DNA of 64,000 bases from contig NZ_JAMZNK010000008.1 of the NCBI RefSeq assembly GCF_027980145.1, positions 1-64,000 on the forward strand. The letters are read 5' to 3'. The position numbers and the translations under genes are program-made. This stretch comes from Flavobacterium azizsancarii. GTDB lineage: Bacteria; Bacteroidota; Bacteroidia; Flavobacteriales; Flavobacteriaceae. The number at the start of each line of letters is the position of its first letter. Positions within the stretch are counted from its first letter, which is position 1. The notes below the pieces were generated by a model, which made no database searches, was not told where the DNA came from, and saw only the letters and a list, made by a program, of their open reading frames with translations. Shown here piece by piece: positions 1 through 9,087 of this stretch.

Positions 1-972
1 AAAATAAAGAATACTTCCTGCAAAAAACACAAAAAATATCTGCAAATTAAAATAAGCCAAAACACCTCCCATAACAAACATATTGATTACAGAAAACAAA
101 ACGTTTAATGAGGATGTAGTCAGAATTTTTTCGATTCTGCGATGATCGTTGATACGCTGCATAATATCTCCGGTCATCCTTACATCAAAAAATGAAATAG
201 GTAAATTCATCAATTTAATAAAGAAATCTGAAATTAGCGAAATATTAATTCGGGTAGAAAGATGTAATAATATCCAGCTTCTTATCAGTTCTAAGCCTGT
301 TCTTCCGGCAAAGAGAAATAACTGAGCAAAAAGAATGAGATAAATAAAATGAATGTTTTGGTTTTGTATCCCAACATCAACAATACTTTGGGTTAAAAAC
401 GGAAAAATTAGCTGAATCAAACTACTCGCTAATAAACCAATACTAAGTTGTGTCAAAAATGATTTGTATCGCAATACATATTGTGACAACAATTTAAACC
501 CTAATCCGCTATTTTCTTCTTTATCAAATTCAGACTGAAAAAACTTTGGTGAAGCCTCCATTAACAAAGCAACGCCTTCTTGTGTTGAATCATCAGCATT
601 ATTTCCGATCCAGAATTTAAGAAAATCCTGTTTGTTATATTCGATTAGACCAAAAGCCGGATCTGAAATATAATAGACTCCTTTTTTAATTTTATAAAGT
701 ACTACATAATGATTTTTATTCCAGTGCAAGACACAAGGCAATGGTGCTTCTTCTAATCTTTCGAGATTTAATTTTACCCCTAAAGTTCGAAAACCAATTC
801 TCTCAGCCGCATCACTTAAAAAAAGCAAATTACTGCCTTCGCGAGTTGTTTCGCTGCTATCTCGCAAATCCTGAATGTTAATTGTTTTTCCGTAATGTTT
901 CGATATAATTTTTAAACACGTTGGACCGCAATCTTTAAAATCGGCTTGTCTGTAATTGGTGAATTTTTTCAA
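1..972 (-). CDS. Peptidase-domain (C39) ABC transporter, bacteriocin/lanthipeptide exporter, partial
   Basis: This is the N-terminal 324 codons of a gene that runs off the left edge. The first ~130 residues are a C39 cysteine peptidase: the Cys motif KDCGPTCL lies close to the start, followed by the His motif NKNHYVVL and Asp in SDPAFG. These domains cut leader peptides after Gly-Gly. Hydrophobic segments of an ABC exporter membrane domain follow; the ATPase domain is outside the window. There is no in-frame ATG near the start; a TTG at 972 (LKKFTNYRQ...) gives the family's usual N-terminus, and an in-frame stop lies a few codons upstream. It starts 32 bp after the LanB stop on the same strand, so it is probably the processing exporter for the two GG-leader precursors upstream. 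Confidence 0.88.
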   Translation of the reverse strand, partial: MKKFTNYRQADFKDCGPTCLKIISKHYGKTINIQDLRDSSETTREGSNLLFLSDAAERIGFRTLGVKLNLERLEEAPLPCVLHWNKNHYVVLYKIKKGVYYISDPAFGLIEYNKQDFLKFWIGNNADDSTQEGVALLMEASPKFFQSEFDKEENSGLGFKLLSQYVLRYKSFLTQLSIGLLASSLIQLIFPFLTQSIVDVGIQNQNIHFIYLILFAQLFLFAGRTGLELIRSWILLHLSTRINISLISDFFIKLMNLPISFFDVRMTGDIMQRINDHRRIEKILTTSSLNVLFSVINMFVMGGVLAYFNLQIFFVFFAGSILYF

Positions 973-1004
973 TTTTAAAATATGCAGGATTTTGTTAGAT
1001 TATC

Positions 1005-3851
1005 TTATTTCTTATATTTAAGATGATTAAGGTAGCTTTTTGTTAAGTAATACATCTTGAATTCATTATATCTTTGCTTTTGTTTAAAATGCCTATTCAT
1101 GCTCATGTGTATTAATAACCATGCATAAGATGCCATGTCAGGCACTTTGGAACTATTTTTAGAAAACTTATTTTTTAAGGAATCATTATCTAAAAAATTG
1201 CCATAATCATATTTCTCAATTTCAAATTTCATTACAGCAAAATCTTTATTAAACTCTTTTCTTAACTCACCTGTAAGCTCAAACTCCTGAGAATAATTCT
1301 TTATAACATCCTCACAATTTTGTATCATATCATCTATGGAAAAATTTAAAAAAGCTAAATAATTTTTTATTTTTAGAATTGCAGTTATTTCAACAGTTTT
1401 TTCTTCTAAATCATTATCAAGAATACGCTGTAAAAGATCACGGCTGTCCAAATTAAAAACATCTTCCGAAAATTCCATCATTTCAAGACCTCCATATCGA
1501 TATAATTCTTGCTCATATGGCAATATATGATATTTGCTGATAACATTTTTTGATTTTAATTTATGAATAATATTTATAATAAATTGTTTATTTTCTATCG
1601 ACTTTGTTTTAAAACGTAATCTTAAGTGTCGATCTGGATTATTATAATTTACGAAGAAAAATTGATCTGTTTTATTTTCTGCAATAATTTCATTTTGAAT
1701 AATTTTAAATATTTCAGGATCAGAGTGAACATTGCAAAATACTTCTAAATAAAGCCAGTGAGATACTACCGCAGCATTTTGAGAAGTGACTTTATTGATA
1801 TGGACAGCCTCATAGTTGTTGTGTGGCCTCAAATAATGTGAGTTTTTAACACTGACAACTAATTCATGTGCAAAATTTTCATTACCTCTGCTAATCGAAG
1901 GATCAAAGCTTTCGTATAAACATTCTGAAATATAAAAAAATTTGTCTGTCTTTAATTTTTCTAACAAATAAGAAATGTTATCTTGATTATCCAGATCCAA
2001 AACAACCAGTCTTCGCTTATCTAGAATTGTTATCTTTTTTGCAAACGAATACTCTATTCTCTTTTTTAATAAGTAATCACTAAATCCCGATAAATCAAAA
2101 TTAGTATCAATCAATAATATTTGTGCAGGCTGAAGTAAAATTCCCTTTTCAAGATATAATCTCGGAACATACGGAATAAAATTCCTGTATAAATTAAAAT
2201 TAAAATTTACTCCATAAATTTCTTTGTTGTAGAATTCGTAGTCACAAAGAAAATTATAGGCATCTGAATCAAAAAGCATTTGATTGATTGCAGATCCTTT
2301 TTTTGGTAAAACTTCCTTTTGATGCTGTTTTGAAATTAGTGAAATGTTTTTGCCATGAAGATGAATAAAAAGATCCGACAATAAAATAGGATTACCTGCT
2401 TCTGTATACGATGCATTGATAGGAATACAGTAATCATAACGCTGCTCTACAGGCGCAACATTTATACTTCTAAAACTGCCCACGCACTTAATGTCGGCAA
2501 CAATTTTACTTTTATGAATCTCTTTTTCGTAATTCACAATATCCTCACATGCATCTTTTGTAATATCACTAAATCTCGAAATTAAGTTCAGAGCAGATGG
2601 ATCTCCCATGCCTAGTACATATATAATTGATTCTCCTGACTTTTTGCAAATTAAAGTTTCTAAAATTACATTAAACGTCACAGGTAATTTAGAGGCTTTT
2701 ATGTCTATATTATCGCTGACAGGCAGATTTAAAAATAGCTCGCTGTTATCAGAAGCTATAATTTTCAGGAGGATATCCTGATGGAGCTTCAATTCTTTTT
2801 CCTCTTTTAAAGCCCTGTAATTTATACCCGAATAAGGATTAAAAATATCATTTAAGGGTATGAAGCCGTCGTTATATTTCTCACTTAATTTAGCATTGAA
2901 TTTGTTTAAATTATCATTTATAATAGTAGTTTGTGAATTATAATTTACGGTAAAGTCTATATATTTCTGTATTTTGCTCTGAATTTCAAAATCTAAACTC
3001 CCACCCTCTGTTTCAAAAGAATTAATGGCATAAAAATTTTTAGGCCTGTCATTCTCTTCAAAAAAATCATCTTGTTCTTTTATATAAGTTTTGATAAAAT
3101 TTGTAAGTTCCTCTTTGGTTTCTATCAGATGTTCTTTCTTCTGCACCAAGCCAGAGAGATATGCAGCATATGGACTGTTCAGTTTACCCGCATATGACTC
3201 GTACAAAAAGAATTCTATAATCAGTCCTGTTTCAATAATCTCCAGTAAAAAAGTCTCAACTTCTTCAGTATCGAAACCTTGCGAGATAAGGTCTTCGATA
3301 ACCAAATCCATTTTTTTAGGATACTTAAACTGATCTAACAGCCACTGCAAATCTTCGTCTACATCAAGTTCAGTATAGTTAAGTTCTATTTTATCATCCG
3401 CTTGATTTTTAGATTTATAAAAATTTAATTTTTCCTTATCCATAAAATAAACAGATGGATTAACACAATAATTTAAATGCTTCCAATTGTCAGATGGACC
3501 TTCATTTAATTTTGACGAAATAAAAAAATTGTCATATTTAACCAAAAAACGCAAAGAATCATTTTTAATAATATTGGTTTCAGTATCCCATTGCAGCGTA
3601 CCAACACTGTTAAAAACACCAAAAGGAGTTGGATTAAAATGTGCTCGCAAAAAATAATTAGACAAAGATGCCTCTGTTTTTTGTGTCCTGTTTTTGCTTA
3701 GAGCATTGTATAAACTTCCCGAAGCAGTCAACAGACAAAGATTAAACAGCTCATTGTTCTCAAAGAAATCAGGCAGATCGTGTTTATTCAGGTCGTAGGA
3801 TTGAATAGAAAAATTAGCAACCCGTTTAATAATGTTATTAAAAAAAATCAT
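1005..3851 (-). CDS. lanB: Lantibiotic dehydratase LanB, full length
   Basis: The 948-residue protein matches full-length class I lanthipeptide dehydratases (about 1000 residues). These use glutamyl-tRNA to glutamylate Ser/Thr of a precursor and then eliminate glutamate to give Dha/Dhb. The N-terminal LanB signature is visible at about residues 69-84 (LRAHFNPTPFGVFNSVG, like R..PTPFG.F). The last ~280 residues resemble the SpaB C-terminal/thiopeptide-type elimination domain, with WLYLEVFC near its start and a basic stretch RHLRLRFKTK. Glutamylation and elimination parts are therefore in one chain. It sits 30 bp after lanC and 32 bp before the exporter gene, so it is almost certainly co-transcribed with them. 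Confidence 0.93.
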   Translation of the reverse strand: MIFFNNIIKRVANFSIQSYDLNKHDLPDFFENNELFNLCLLTASGSLYNALSKNRTQKTEASLSNYFLRAHFNPTPFGVFNSVGTLQWDTETNIIKNDSLRFLVKYDNFFISSKLNEGPSDNWKHLNYCVNPSVYFMDKEKLNFYKSKNQADDKIELNYTELDVDEDLQWLLDQFKYPKKMDLVIEDLISQGFDTEEVETFLLEIIETGLIIEFFLYESYAGKLNSPYAAYLSGLVQKKEHLIETKEELTNFIKTYIKEQDDFFEENDRPKNFYAINSFETEGGSLDFEIQSKIQKYIDFTVNYNSQTTIINDNLNKFNAKLSEKYNDGFIPLNDIFNPYSGINYRALKEEKELKLHQDILLKIIASDNSELFLNLPVSDNIDIKASKLPVTFNVILETLICKKSGESIIYVLGMGDPSALNLISRFSDITKDACEDIVNYEKEIHKSKIVADIKCVGSFRSINVAPVEQRYDYCIPINASYTEAGNPILLSDLFIHLHGKNISLISKQHQKEVLPKKGSAINQMLFDSDAYNFLCDYEFYNKEIYGVNFNFNLYRNFIPYVPRLYLEKGILLQPAQILLIDTNFDLSGFSDYLLKKRIEYSFAKKITILDKRRLVVLDLDNQDNISYLLEKLKTDKFFYISECLYESFDPSISRGNENFAHELVVSVKNSHYLRPHNNYEAVHINKVTSQNAAVVSHWLYLEVFCNVHSDPEIFKIIQNEIIAENKTDQFFFVNYNNPDRHLRLRFKTKSIENKQFIINIIHKLKSKNVISKYHILPYEQELYRYGGLEMMEFSEDVFNLDSRDLLQRILDNDLEEKTVEITAILKIKNYLAFLNFSIDDMIQNCEDVIKNYSQEFELTGELRKEFNKDFAVMKFEIEKYDYGNFLDNDSLKNKFSKNSSKVPDMASYAWLLIHMSMNRHFKQKQRYNEFKMYYLTKSYLNHLKYKK

Positions 3852-3881
3852 TTTTTGTATACTTTTTATAAATAATAATGA

Positions 3882-5039
3882 CTAGTAAAGGTTGAAAGTC
3901 TCCAGCCATTTTGTATCCGCTTTTTTTTCCATAGTCAACAATGTCAATCCAATTCCTGCAGATCCCAGTAAAAGATTATTTTCTGCATGGTATCTTTGAT
4001 TTAAATTGTCATAACAAAGAAATTCTTCAAAATTATTGGTCTGCTTTTGTAATATGACAAACCACTGCTCTATGGCCAAACTGTAATCGAGACTATATTT
4101 TTTAGCCGCTAAATAATACTGAATTAAAGCTCCGGCAGAACCATGGCAAAAACCGCTGTCATTAATTCCTGAATCTTCAAAACTTATTTTTGAACTGTTG
4201 TTCATCAATGAAATTGACTCGTTTACTAAATCATCATCGTTTAGAAAGACACCTGTATTATAAAGCGCATTTGAAATACCTAAATCACCCTGGCACCATG
4301 ATAATCTAGAAGGGATAAATTCATTTGACTGCAATGAAAATATATTTGCAAAATACTGCTTAGATTCATTATCGTATTTTTTATAAGACATTAGAAAATC
4401 AACACAAATTCTTAAAGGTTTACGAATATCTATTTCCAATCCTTCAACATTTTTTTCCATGTAAATTAAAAAATTCAAATAACCTGCAACACCATGCGCA
4501 GCACCAAATGAATAATATTCTCCACGATTTTCTGATGATTTTACTAAAACATTTTTAAAATCTGCATTTATTTTCGAAATTAAATCGTGTGAAAAATGCT
4601 GTAAAACTTTAAAAATATTTTGGTTTTTACTTACCTTATATCTTTCTATAAAATACATCGATATACCCATTGACTCGTGCAAAAAATCAAAATTATTTGA
4701 CTCATACAGCAACTTAAATTCTTCTAGTAAAATACCGTCGATAGTCTCAAAATACTCTTCATCTATATCAATACTTTTATTTTGAAGACGCAATAATGCT
4801 ATCCCATATCCTGCAAACCCCGAACAAAGGGAAACAGAATCAACTCCCTCTTCAATCAATTGGTTCGCTTTTTCTATAATTGCCAATAATTTATTTTCGT
4901 ATTCCTCAATTGGATATGCTTGGTGCAGATAGTCGTAAAACAGTATCATTCCGGATAATCCAACATATAATCCAACACTATTATTTTGGTCAAAAGAACC
5001 CCAAATGTCCTTTTCAATTTTTATTATATTATCTTTCAT
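3882..5039 (-). CDS. lanC: Lanthionine synthetase C-like cyclase LanC
   Basis: The 385-residue protein has the repeated GxxG helical toroid motifs of LanC: GFAGYG, GAAHGVAGY, WCQGDLG, FCHGSAG and LLGSAGIG. The zinc ligands of the family are all present: Cys249 (WCQGD) and Cys298-His299 (CHG); His182 in AHGVAG matches the active-site His. It should add Cys thiols to Dha/Dhb to close (methyl)lanthionine rings. An intact zinc site argues for real ring formation rather than dehydration only. It lies between an S41 peptidase (35 bp gap) and lanB (30 bp gap) on one strand. Confidence 0.94.
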   Translation of the reverse strand: MKDNIIKIEKDIWGSFDQNNSVGLYVGLSGMILFYDYLHQAYPIEEYENKLLAIIEKANQLIEEGVDSVSLCSGFAGYGIALLRLQNKSIDIDEEYFETIDGILLEEFKLLYESNNFDFLHESMGISMYFIERYKVSKNQNIFKVLQHFSHDLISKINADFKNVLVKSSENRGEYYSFGAAHGVAGYLNFLIYMEKNVEGLEIDIRKPLRICVDFLMSYKKYDNESKQYFANIFSLQSNEFIPSRLSWCQGDLGISNALYNTGVFLNDDDLVNESISLMNNSSKISFEDSGINDSGFCHGSAGALIQYYLAAKKYSLDYSLAIEQWFVILQKQTNNFEEFLCYDNLNQRYHAENNLLLGSAGIGLTLLTMEKKADTKWLETFNLY

Positions 5040-5074
5040 TATTTGAAATGATATATTTTTTATTTAACAATGCC

Positions 5075-6736
5075 TTAAAAACCATACTTATTATTTACAA
5101 AAAGAATCGCTTTATCCAGCACTTCATCTTTTCCCTGCTGAATACCCAAAATTGTTGGTTTTACTTCAACGTCAATAGGTATGCCGATTCGCTGTGTTTC
5201 TTTTTTATTAGGATAAAAGACTCCTTGTGAAGTAAAGGATGAATTGAAATCTTTAATTATTGTAAACGAATAATTTGCACCATCTGCTCCAGATGTCTGA
5301 CTGCCTATTATTGTAGTTTTCGGAGCTGTCTGGAAACTCATAACAGTATATTCTGCATGACTTAATGTTGTTTCATTTACCAATACAATGACTTCGCCTT
5401 TATAATAGTCACTATTTGTTTTACCGCATTTTTCCATCTCATTTTTCCAAATAAAACGTCCGGGAAAACTTAAATCCTGAAAAATAAATTTTGATATATT
5501 CCTTGGCTCGGGATTTAAATAATCATTGATATATCGATGCGTCCCCTTTGGTCTGTTTCTCACATCAAAAATAATTGCTTTTGTATTTTTAAATTCTTCC
5601 ATCATTATTTTGACATCGTCAACTTCTAGTTTACCCATGTTGACATAACCAATGTTGTTTTCCAAAAGCTTCCATTTAGGTTTCGAATTTATTTTTCTTT
5701 CAAAGCTCCCTGCCTCATAACGGTGAATTTTCTTTACACCAGACTTATTGTCTCTGATGTATTCAATTTCCAGTTCATCAGTATTTCCATTTAATGCTAC
5801 CCAGCCGAGATTTGATAAAGCAGCCGGTTTATTAGAACCTTCAAGATATTTTTGAATCTCTTTTGTTATTTGAGGAATTGTCTTACCATTAATCTTAGTT
5901 ATCAAATCGCCCACTTTTATATCGTCAATTTTCGCAACAGAATCGTTAACTAATTGTGTGACAATTATTTTTTTATCAATTATTTTTGTTCCAAAAGCAG
6001 GATATTTTTCTCCCCCTAAATAATTCATCATTTTCATATTGAAGGTCGCTGCATGACTATCATTTAATTTTACAGAAAGCTCACGCATTGCCATAGTAAA
6101 ATCTTCTTCTGAATCTGGAGTGCTAATATGGGGTAAAATTTCAAGCAATGCATTATCCCAATTTTGATCCATTTGATATTTATACGGAAAGAAATATTCT
6201 ACATAATTCCAATATCTAAATAATGCTAAAATGCGCAGATTTAGATTTTGCCATTGAAAATCGGGGTACTCGTTCTCGTTAGTAAATTTCAGGTGCACCT
6301 CTGCTTCCTCATTGTAAAGAACATAATAGTTTTGTCCCTGAAATCTATTGTCTGCTATAAATTGCAACTTTTCAGAAAGTTCTTTTGAAAAAAATTTATG
6401 GTTTGTAATCCAATCCAGGTTTAAGTTTTTATTAAAACAACTTGCTTTTTCATGTAATTCCAAAATTTTAGTGGCAGGCACAACTCCCTGACTAGAAATC
6501 CAACTTTCTAAAACTGCTGAAAATTCCTCCTTACTTTTGGCATTTATAATTTCTGGCAATACCTTAAAAAGCTGTTCGTCCCAATTTGTTTTACCACTTG
6601 CAATTACAGGATGGTAATACTTCAAAAAGCCCCAAACTTTACAAGTAGTAGCTAACTTTTCTATTTCACTAATTTTGGCATTACCCGATATTGTATACAG
6701 TAATACTATAAAAAGCAACAAAATCTTTTTTTTCAT
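5075..6736 (-). CDS. Secreted S41 family peptidase with PDZ domain (lanthipeptide locus copy 2)
   Basis: A 553-residue protein starting with a signal peptide (about 1-20, KKKILLLFIVLLYTISGNA). An N-terminal region with KVWGFLKYYHP is followed by a PDZ-like stretch (KIDDIKVGDLITKINGK) and a C-terminal S41 core. The probable nucleophile is Ser459 in LSHAE, and LNDSHA supplies a His as in tricorn-type S41 enzymes. The Lys seen in CtpA-type enzymes is not at the usual place (GSQTSGADG). It is a tandem paralogue of the next gene upstream and lies 35 bp before lanC. It may trim leaders, give self-protection or act on the product outside the cytoplasm; the role is inferred from position only. Confidence 0.85.
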   Translation of the reverse strand: MKKKILLLFIVLLYTISGNAKISEIEKLATTCKVWGFLKYYHPVIASGKTNWDEQLFKVLPEIINAKSKEEFSAVLESWISSQGVVPATKILELHEKASCFNKNLNLDWITNHKFFSKELSEKLQFIADNRFQGQNYYVLYNEEAEVHLKFTNENEYPDFQWQNLNLRILALFRYWNYVEYFFPYKYQMDQNWDNALLEILPHISTPDSEEDFTMAMRELSVKLNDSHAATFNMKMMNYLGGEKYPAFGTKIIDKKIIVTQLVNDSVAKIDDIKVGDLITKINGKTIPQITKEIQKYLEGSNKPAALSNLGWVALNGNTDELEIEYIRDNKSGVKKIHRYEAGSFERKINSKPKWKLLENNIGYVNMGKLEVDDVKIMMEEFKNTKAIIFDVRNRPKGTHRYINDYLNPEPRNISKFIFQDLSFPGRFIWKNEMEKCGKTNSDYYKGEVIVLVNETTLSHAEYTVMSFQTAPKTTIIGSQTSGADGANYSFTIIKDFNSSFTSQGVFYPNKKETQRIGIPIDVEVKPTILGIQQGKDEVLDKAILFVNNKYGF

Positions 6737-6914
6737 TGAGTAAATATTAATTTAATAATTTCTAGTAGGAGGAATTTTAAAAAAATGGTATTTCAAAAAC
6801 CATCAATTATAATTTCTTAAAAGATTATACATCATTTGTCTTTTTTGAAAATAAGGGCGACATACTGTATTTAAAAGAAATCTTGATTAATTTTAATTAC
6901 AAGAGGCCGTTCAA

Positions 6915-8576
6915 TTATTTTTGAGCTTCAATAAATTCTAATGCCCGGTCCAAAATTTCATCTTTTCCTTCCTGAATTCCTTTGATAGTGGTTTTGACAG
7001 CAATATCTGGTATGATTCCAACTCTTTGAGTTTCATGTTTATCGGGATAATAAACCCCTATCCCAGTAAATCTTGTATAAAAAGCTTTAATTAAATCAAA
7101 ATCACTTACATTTCCATCAGCTCCCGCAGTCTGGCTGCCAATAATAGTTGTATTATCAGCAGTCTTAAAGCACATCGCTGTCCATTCAGCCTGGCTCAAA
7201 GTCTCTTCATTTACTAATACGACAATTTTACCTTTGTAATTATCATTATTTTCTAAACCTGTTATTGATGGCTGGCTCCACTTATATCTGCCTGGATAAG
7301 TTAAATCTGGTTTGGTGTAAACAACAAATTCTTTTGGCTTGGAATTTAAGAAATTTGATATTTCCTTGTAAGTTCCATTGGGATAATTTCGAAGGTCGAA
7401 AATAATTGCTTTGGTCAGTTTTAATTTTTCAATCATTGAAGGAACATTTTTAATTTTTAAAAGCCCCATGTCAACGTATCCAATATTATTATTTAGAATT
7501 TTAAATTTTTCTTTTATTTCCGCATGTCTATATTCATTCCTGTGGGCATCATGAACTTGATACCAATTTATCATTTTACTTTTATACTGACCATCCTCTA
7601 AAAATTCTAATTTAACATTATCCGAATATCCAGATAAGATTGGCATCTCTAGATTTTTCAAATAAAAAGCTTCATTTGAACCATTAACAATCTCTTTGTT
7701 TTCAGATATAATTTCTTTGATGGTCTTATCATTAATCTTTGTAATAACATCTCCTACTTTTATATCATCTGCTTTGGCAAGACTATCACTCAAAATCTTT
7801 GTTACAATTATTTTATCATCGATAATTTTACATTTAGCAGGAAAGTAATTAATATTTTTTTTCTGCTCATCTTCTTTAATAGGATATTTATAAAATATAG
7901 CATGAGAGTCATTAAGTCTGACAGTTAATTTTTTCATCGCAGTGTAAAAATCATCTTCATTTTCGGCATTTATAAAAATAGGCACCATTTCCTCTAAAGT
8001 GGTATTCCAGTTTTTATCCATTAAATATTTATATGGAAAAAAATACTCCATCAAATTCCAATACATAAACAGTACCTGAAGCCTTGACTCTTTGCTATTT
8101 GGCTGAAAATTGGAATAATTCTCATTTTGCAGCAAAACATTTCCAGCATTAAATGTTGTAATGTAATATTGATCTCCCTGAAATCTGTTTTGTTCTATAA
8201 ATTTTAATTTTACTGCCAAATTTTCAGAAAATAGTTTTTTATTTTTAATCCATGATAAATCAAAGTTTTTGTCAAAATATTGTACATCTTTGGTTAAAGC
8301 GATTGGAGTAGCTGCGGGCACTTCTCCTAAAGAGTCGATCCAGTTTTCAAGTACAAGCGAAAACTCATCTTTTGTTTTTGCCTGATAAATTTTTGGCAGC
8401 ATTTCAAGAAGCTGTTTATCCCAATTAAAATCACCGTGAGCAACTTTTGGATGATAGTATTTTAAAAAACCCCAAACTTTACAGGTTGCTGCTAATTTTT
8501 GAGTTTCTGAAAAATTAGTCTGACTATGAATGCTTTGAGCAATTATCAGTATGATAATTAACAATATTTTTTTCAT
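6915..8576 (-). CDS. Secreted S41 family peptidase with PDZ domain (lanthipeptide locus copy 1)
   Basis: The start at 8576 is preferred over an upstream in-frame ATG at 8612 because it begins a clean signal peptide (MKKILLIIILIIAQSIHS); this gives 553 residues. It shares with its downstream paralogue the opening LAATCKVWGFLKYYHP, a PDZ stretch (KADDIKVGDVITKINDK), LNDSHA and the nucleophile region LSQAEWTAM followed by GSQTAGADG. The pair clearly arose by duplication. It lies 150 bp after precursor 1, separated by a hairpin, and 178 bp before the second copy. No LanP-type subtilisin protease is seen in the locus, so these peptidases are candidates for maturation or immunity. Confidence 0.85.
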   Translation of the reverse strand: MKKILLIIILIIAQSIHSQTNFSETQKLAATCKVWGFLKYYHPKVAHGDFNWDKQLLEMLPKIYQAKTKDEFSLVLENWIDSLGEVPAATPIALTKDVQYFDKNFDLSWIKNKKLFSENLAVKLKFIEQNRFQGDQYYITTFNAGNVLLQNENYSNFQPNSKESRLQVLFMYWNLMEYFFPYKYLMDKNWNTTLEEMVPIFINAENEDDFYTAMKKLTVRLNDSHAIFYKYPIKEDEQKKNINYFPAKCKIIDDKIIVTKILSDSLAKADDIKVGDVITKINDKTIKEIISENKEIVNGSNEAFYLKNLEMPILSGYSDNVKLEFLEDGQYKSKMINWYQVHDAHRNEYRHAEIKEKFKILNNNIGYVDMGLLKIKNVPSMIEKLKLTKAIIFDLRNYPNGTYKEISNFLNSKPKEFVVYTKPDLTYPGRYKWSQPSITGLENNDNYKGKIVVLVNEETLSQAEWTAMCFKTADNTTIIGSQTAGADGNVSDFDLIKAFYTRFTGIGVYYPDKHETQRVGIIPDIAVKTTIKGIQEGKDEILDRALEFIEAQK

Positions 8577-8658
8577 CTGATAATATCTTTTATTAAAAAG
8601 GAAATATGACAATCTCTGTAATTCACTAAAAAAAATCCCATATTCTCGATGTTTCTAA

Positions 8659-8689
8659 CAATACTTAGCATATACGATGCTAAGTATTG
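8659..8689 (-). promoter_or_regulatory. Perfect hairpin after precursor 1
   Basis: The arms caatacttagcat (8659-8671) and its exact complement (8677-8689) enclose a 5-nt loop. It lies 37 bp after the precursor stop, before the peptidase genes. No T-tract follows on either strand, so a simple intrinsic terminator is unlikely; an RNA-stabilising or attenuating hairpin is more likely. The same 13-bp arm recurs after precursor 2. Confidence 0.8.
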
Positions 8690-8726
8690 ACATAGCGAAT
8701 CTTAAATTTAATTTTTAGTCTAAATA

Positions 8727-8879
8727 TTAAAATTTCATAGTATAATACCACATTACGTACGAAGTTGAAAGACGATTACATTGATCAGAAGTTTCCAATC
8801 CATATCCGCCTTTTATACTTTTCTTTTCCGCATCGCTTAGTTTTACAACTTTCATGTTTTTTAAACTTAATTTTTTCAT
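8727..8879 (-). CDS. Lanthipeptide precursor peptide 1 (GG leader)
   Basis: A 50-residue gene. The 25-residue leader starts MKKLSLKNMKVVKL and ends EKKSIKGG, a classic double-glycine cleavage site for C39 exporters. The predicted core starts at Tyr26 and has 25 residues with one Cys (residue 34) and six Ser/Thr (30, 31, 38, 39, 40, 47). Ser31 and Thr30 lie 3 and 4 residues before the Cys, a plausible single (methyl)lanthionine ring. The C-terminal part is aromatic and hydrophobic (YVMWYYTMKF). The leader differs from that of precursor 2 at only 3 of 26 aligned positions, and the core keeps ETSDQCNR. The adjoining lanB, lanC and exporter make the assignment strong. Confidence 0.92.
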   Translation of the reverse strand: MKKLSLKNMKVVKLSDAEKKSIKGGYGLETSDQCNRLSTSYVMWYYTMKF

Positions 8880-8984
8880 AGTTACATTACTTTTAAATAA
8901 TTAATAAATGTTTGATTTTATTCATTTAAAATGAAATAAGCCGATAATCAGTTTTGCATGTCAGCATCATTCTGCTGAAAAAGT

Positions 8985-9015
8985 CAATACTTAGCATTTG
9001 GAATGCTAAGTATTG
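8985..9015 (-). promoter_or_regulatory. Perfect hairpin after precursor 2
   Basis: The arms caatacttagcatt (8985-8998) and its exact complement (9002-9015) enclose a 3-nt loop. It lies 72 bp after the stop of precursor 2. The first 13 bases equal those of the hairpin at 8659, so the precursor gene and its hairpin were duplicated together, or the hairpin is under selection. On the minus strand a run of only five T follows the stem base closely, so weak termination cannot be excluded. Confidence 0.8.
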
Positions 9016-9087
9016 CTTTGGGTAAAGTAATATTGAATACTATTTATTCTCAAAAATGGTATAAATTATCCTTTAATTTAATTGGTA

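Noticed and set aside
8659..9015. Hairpins after the precursors as ordinary intrinsic terminators
   Set aside because: There is no proper T tract after either stem; termination was therefore not claimed.
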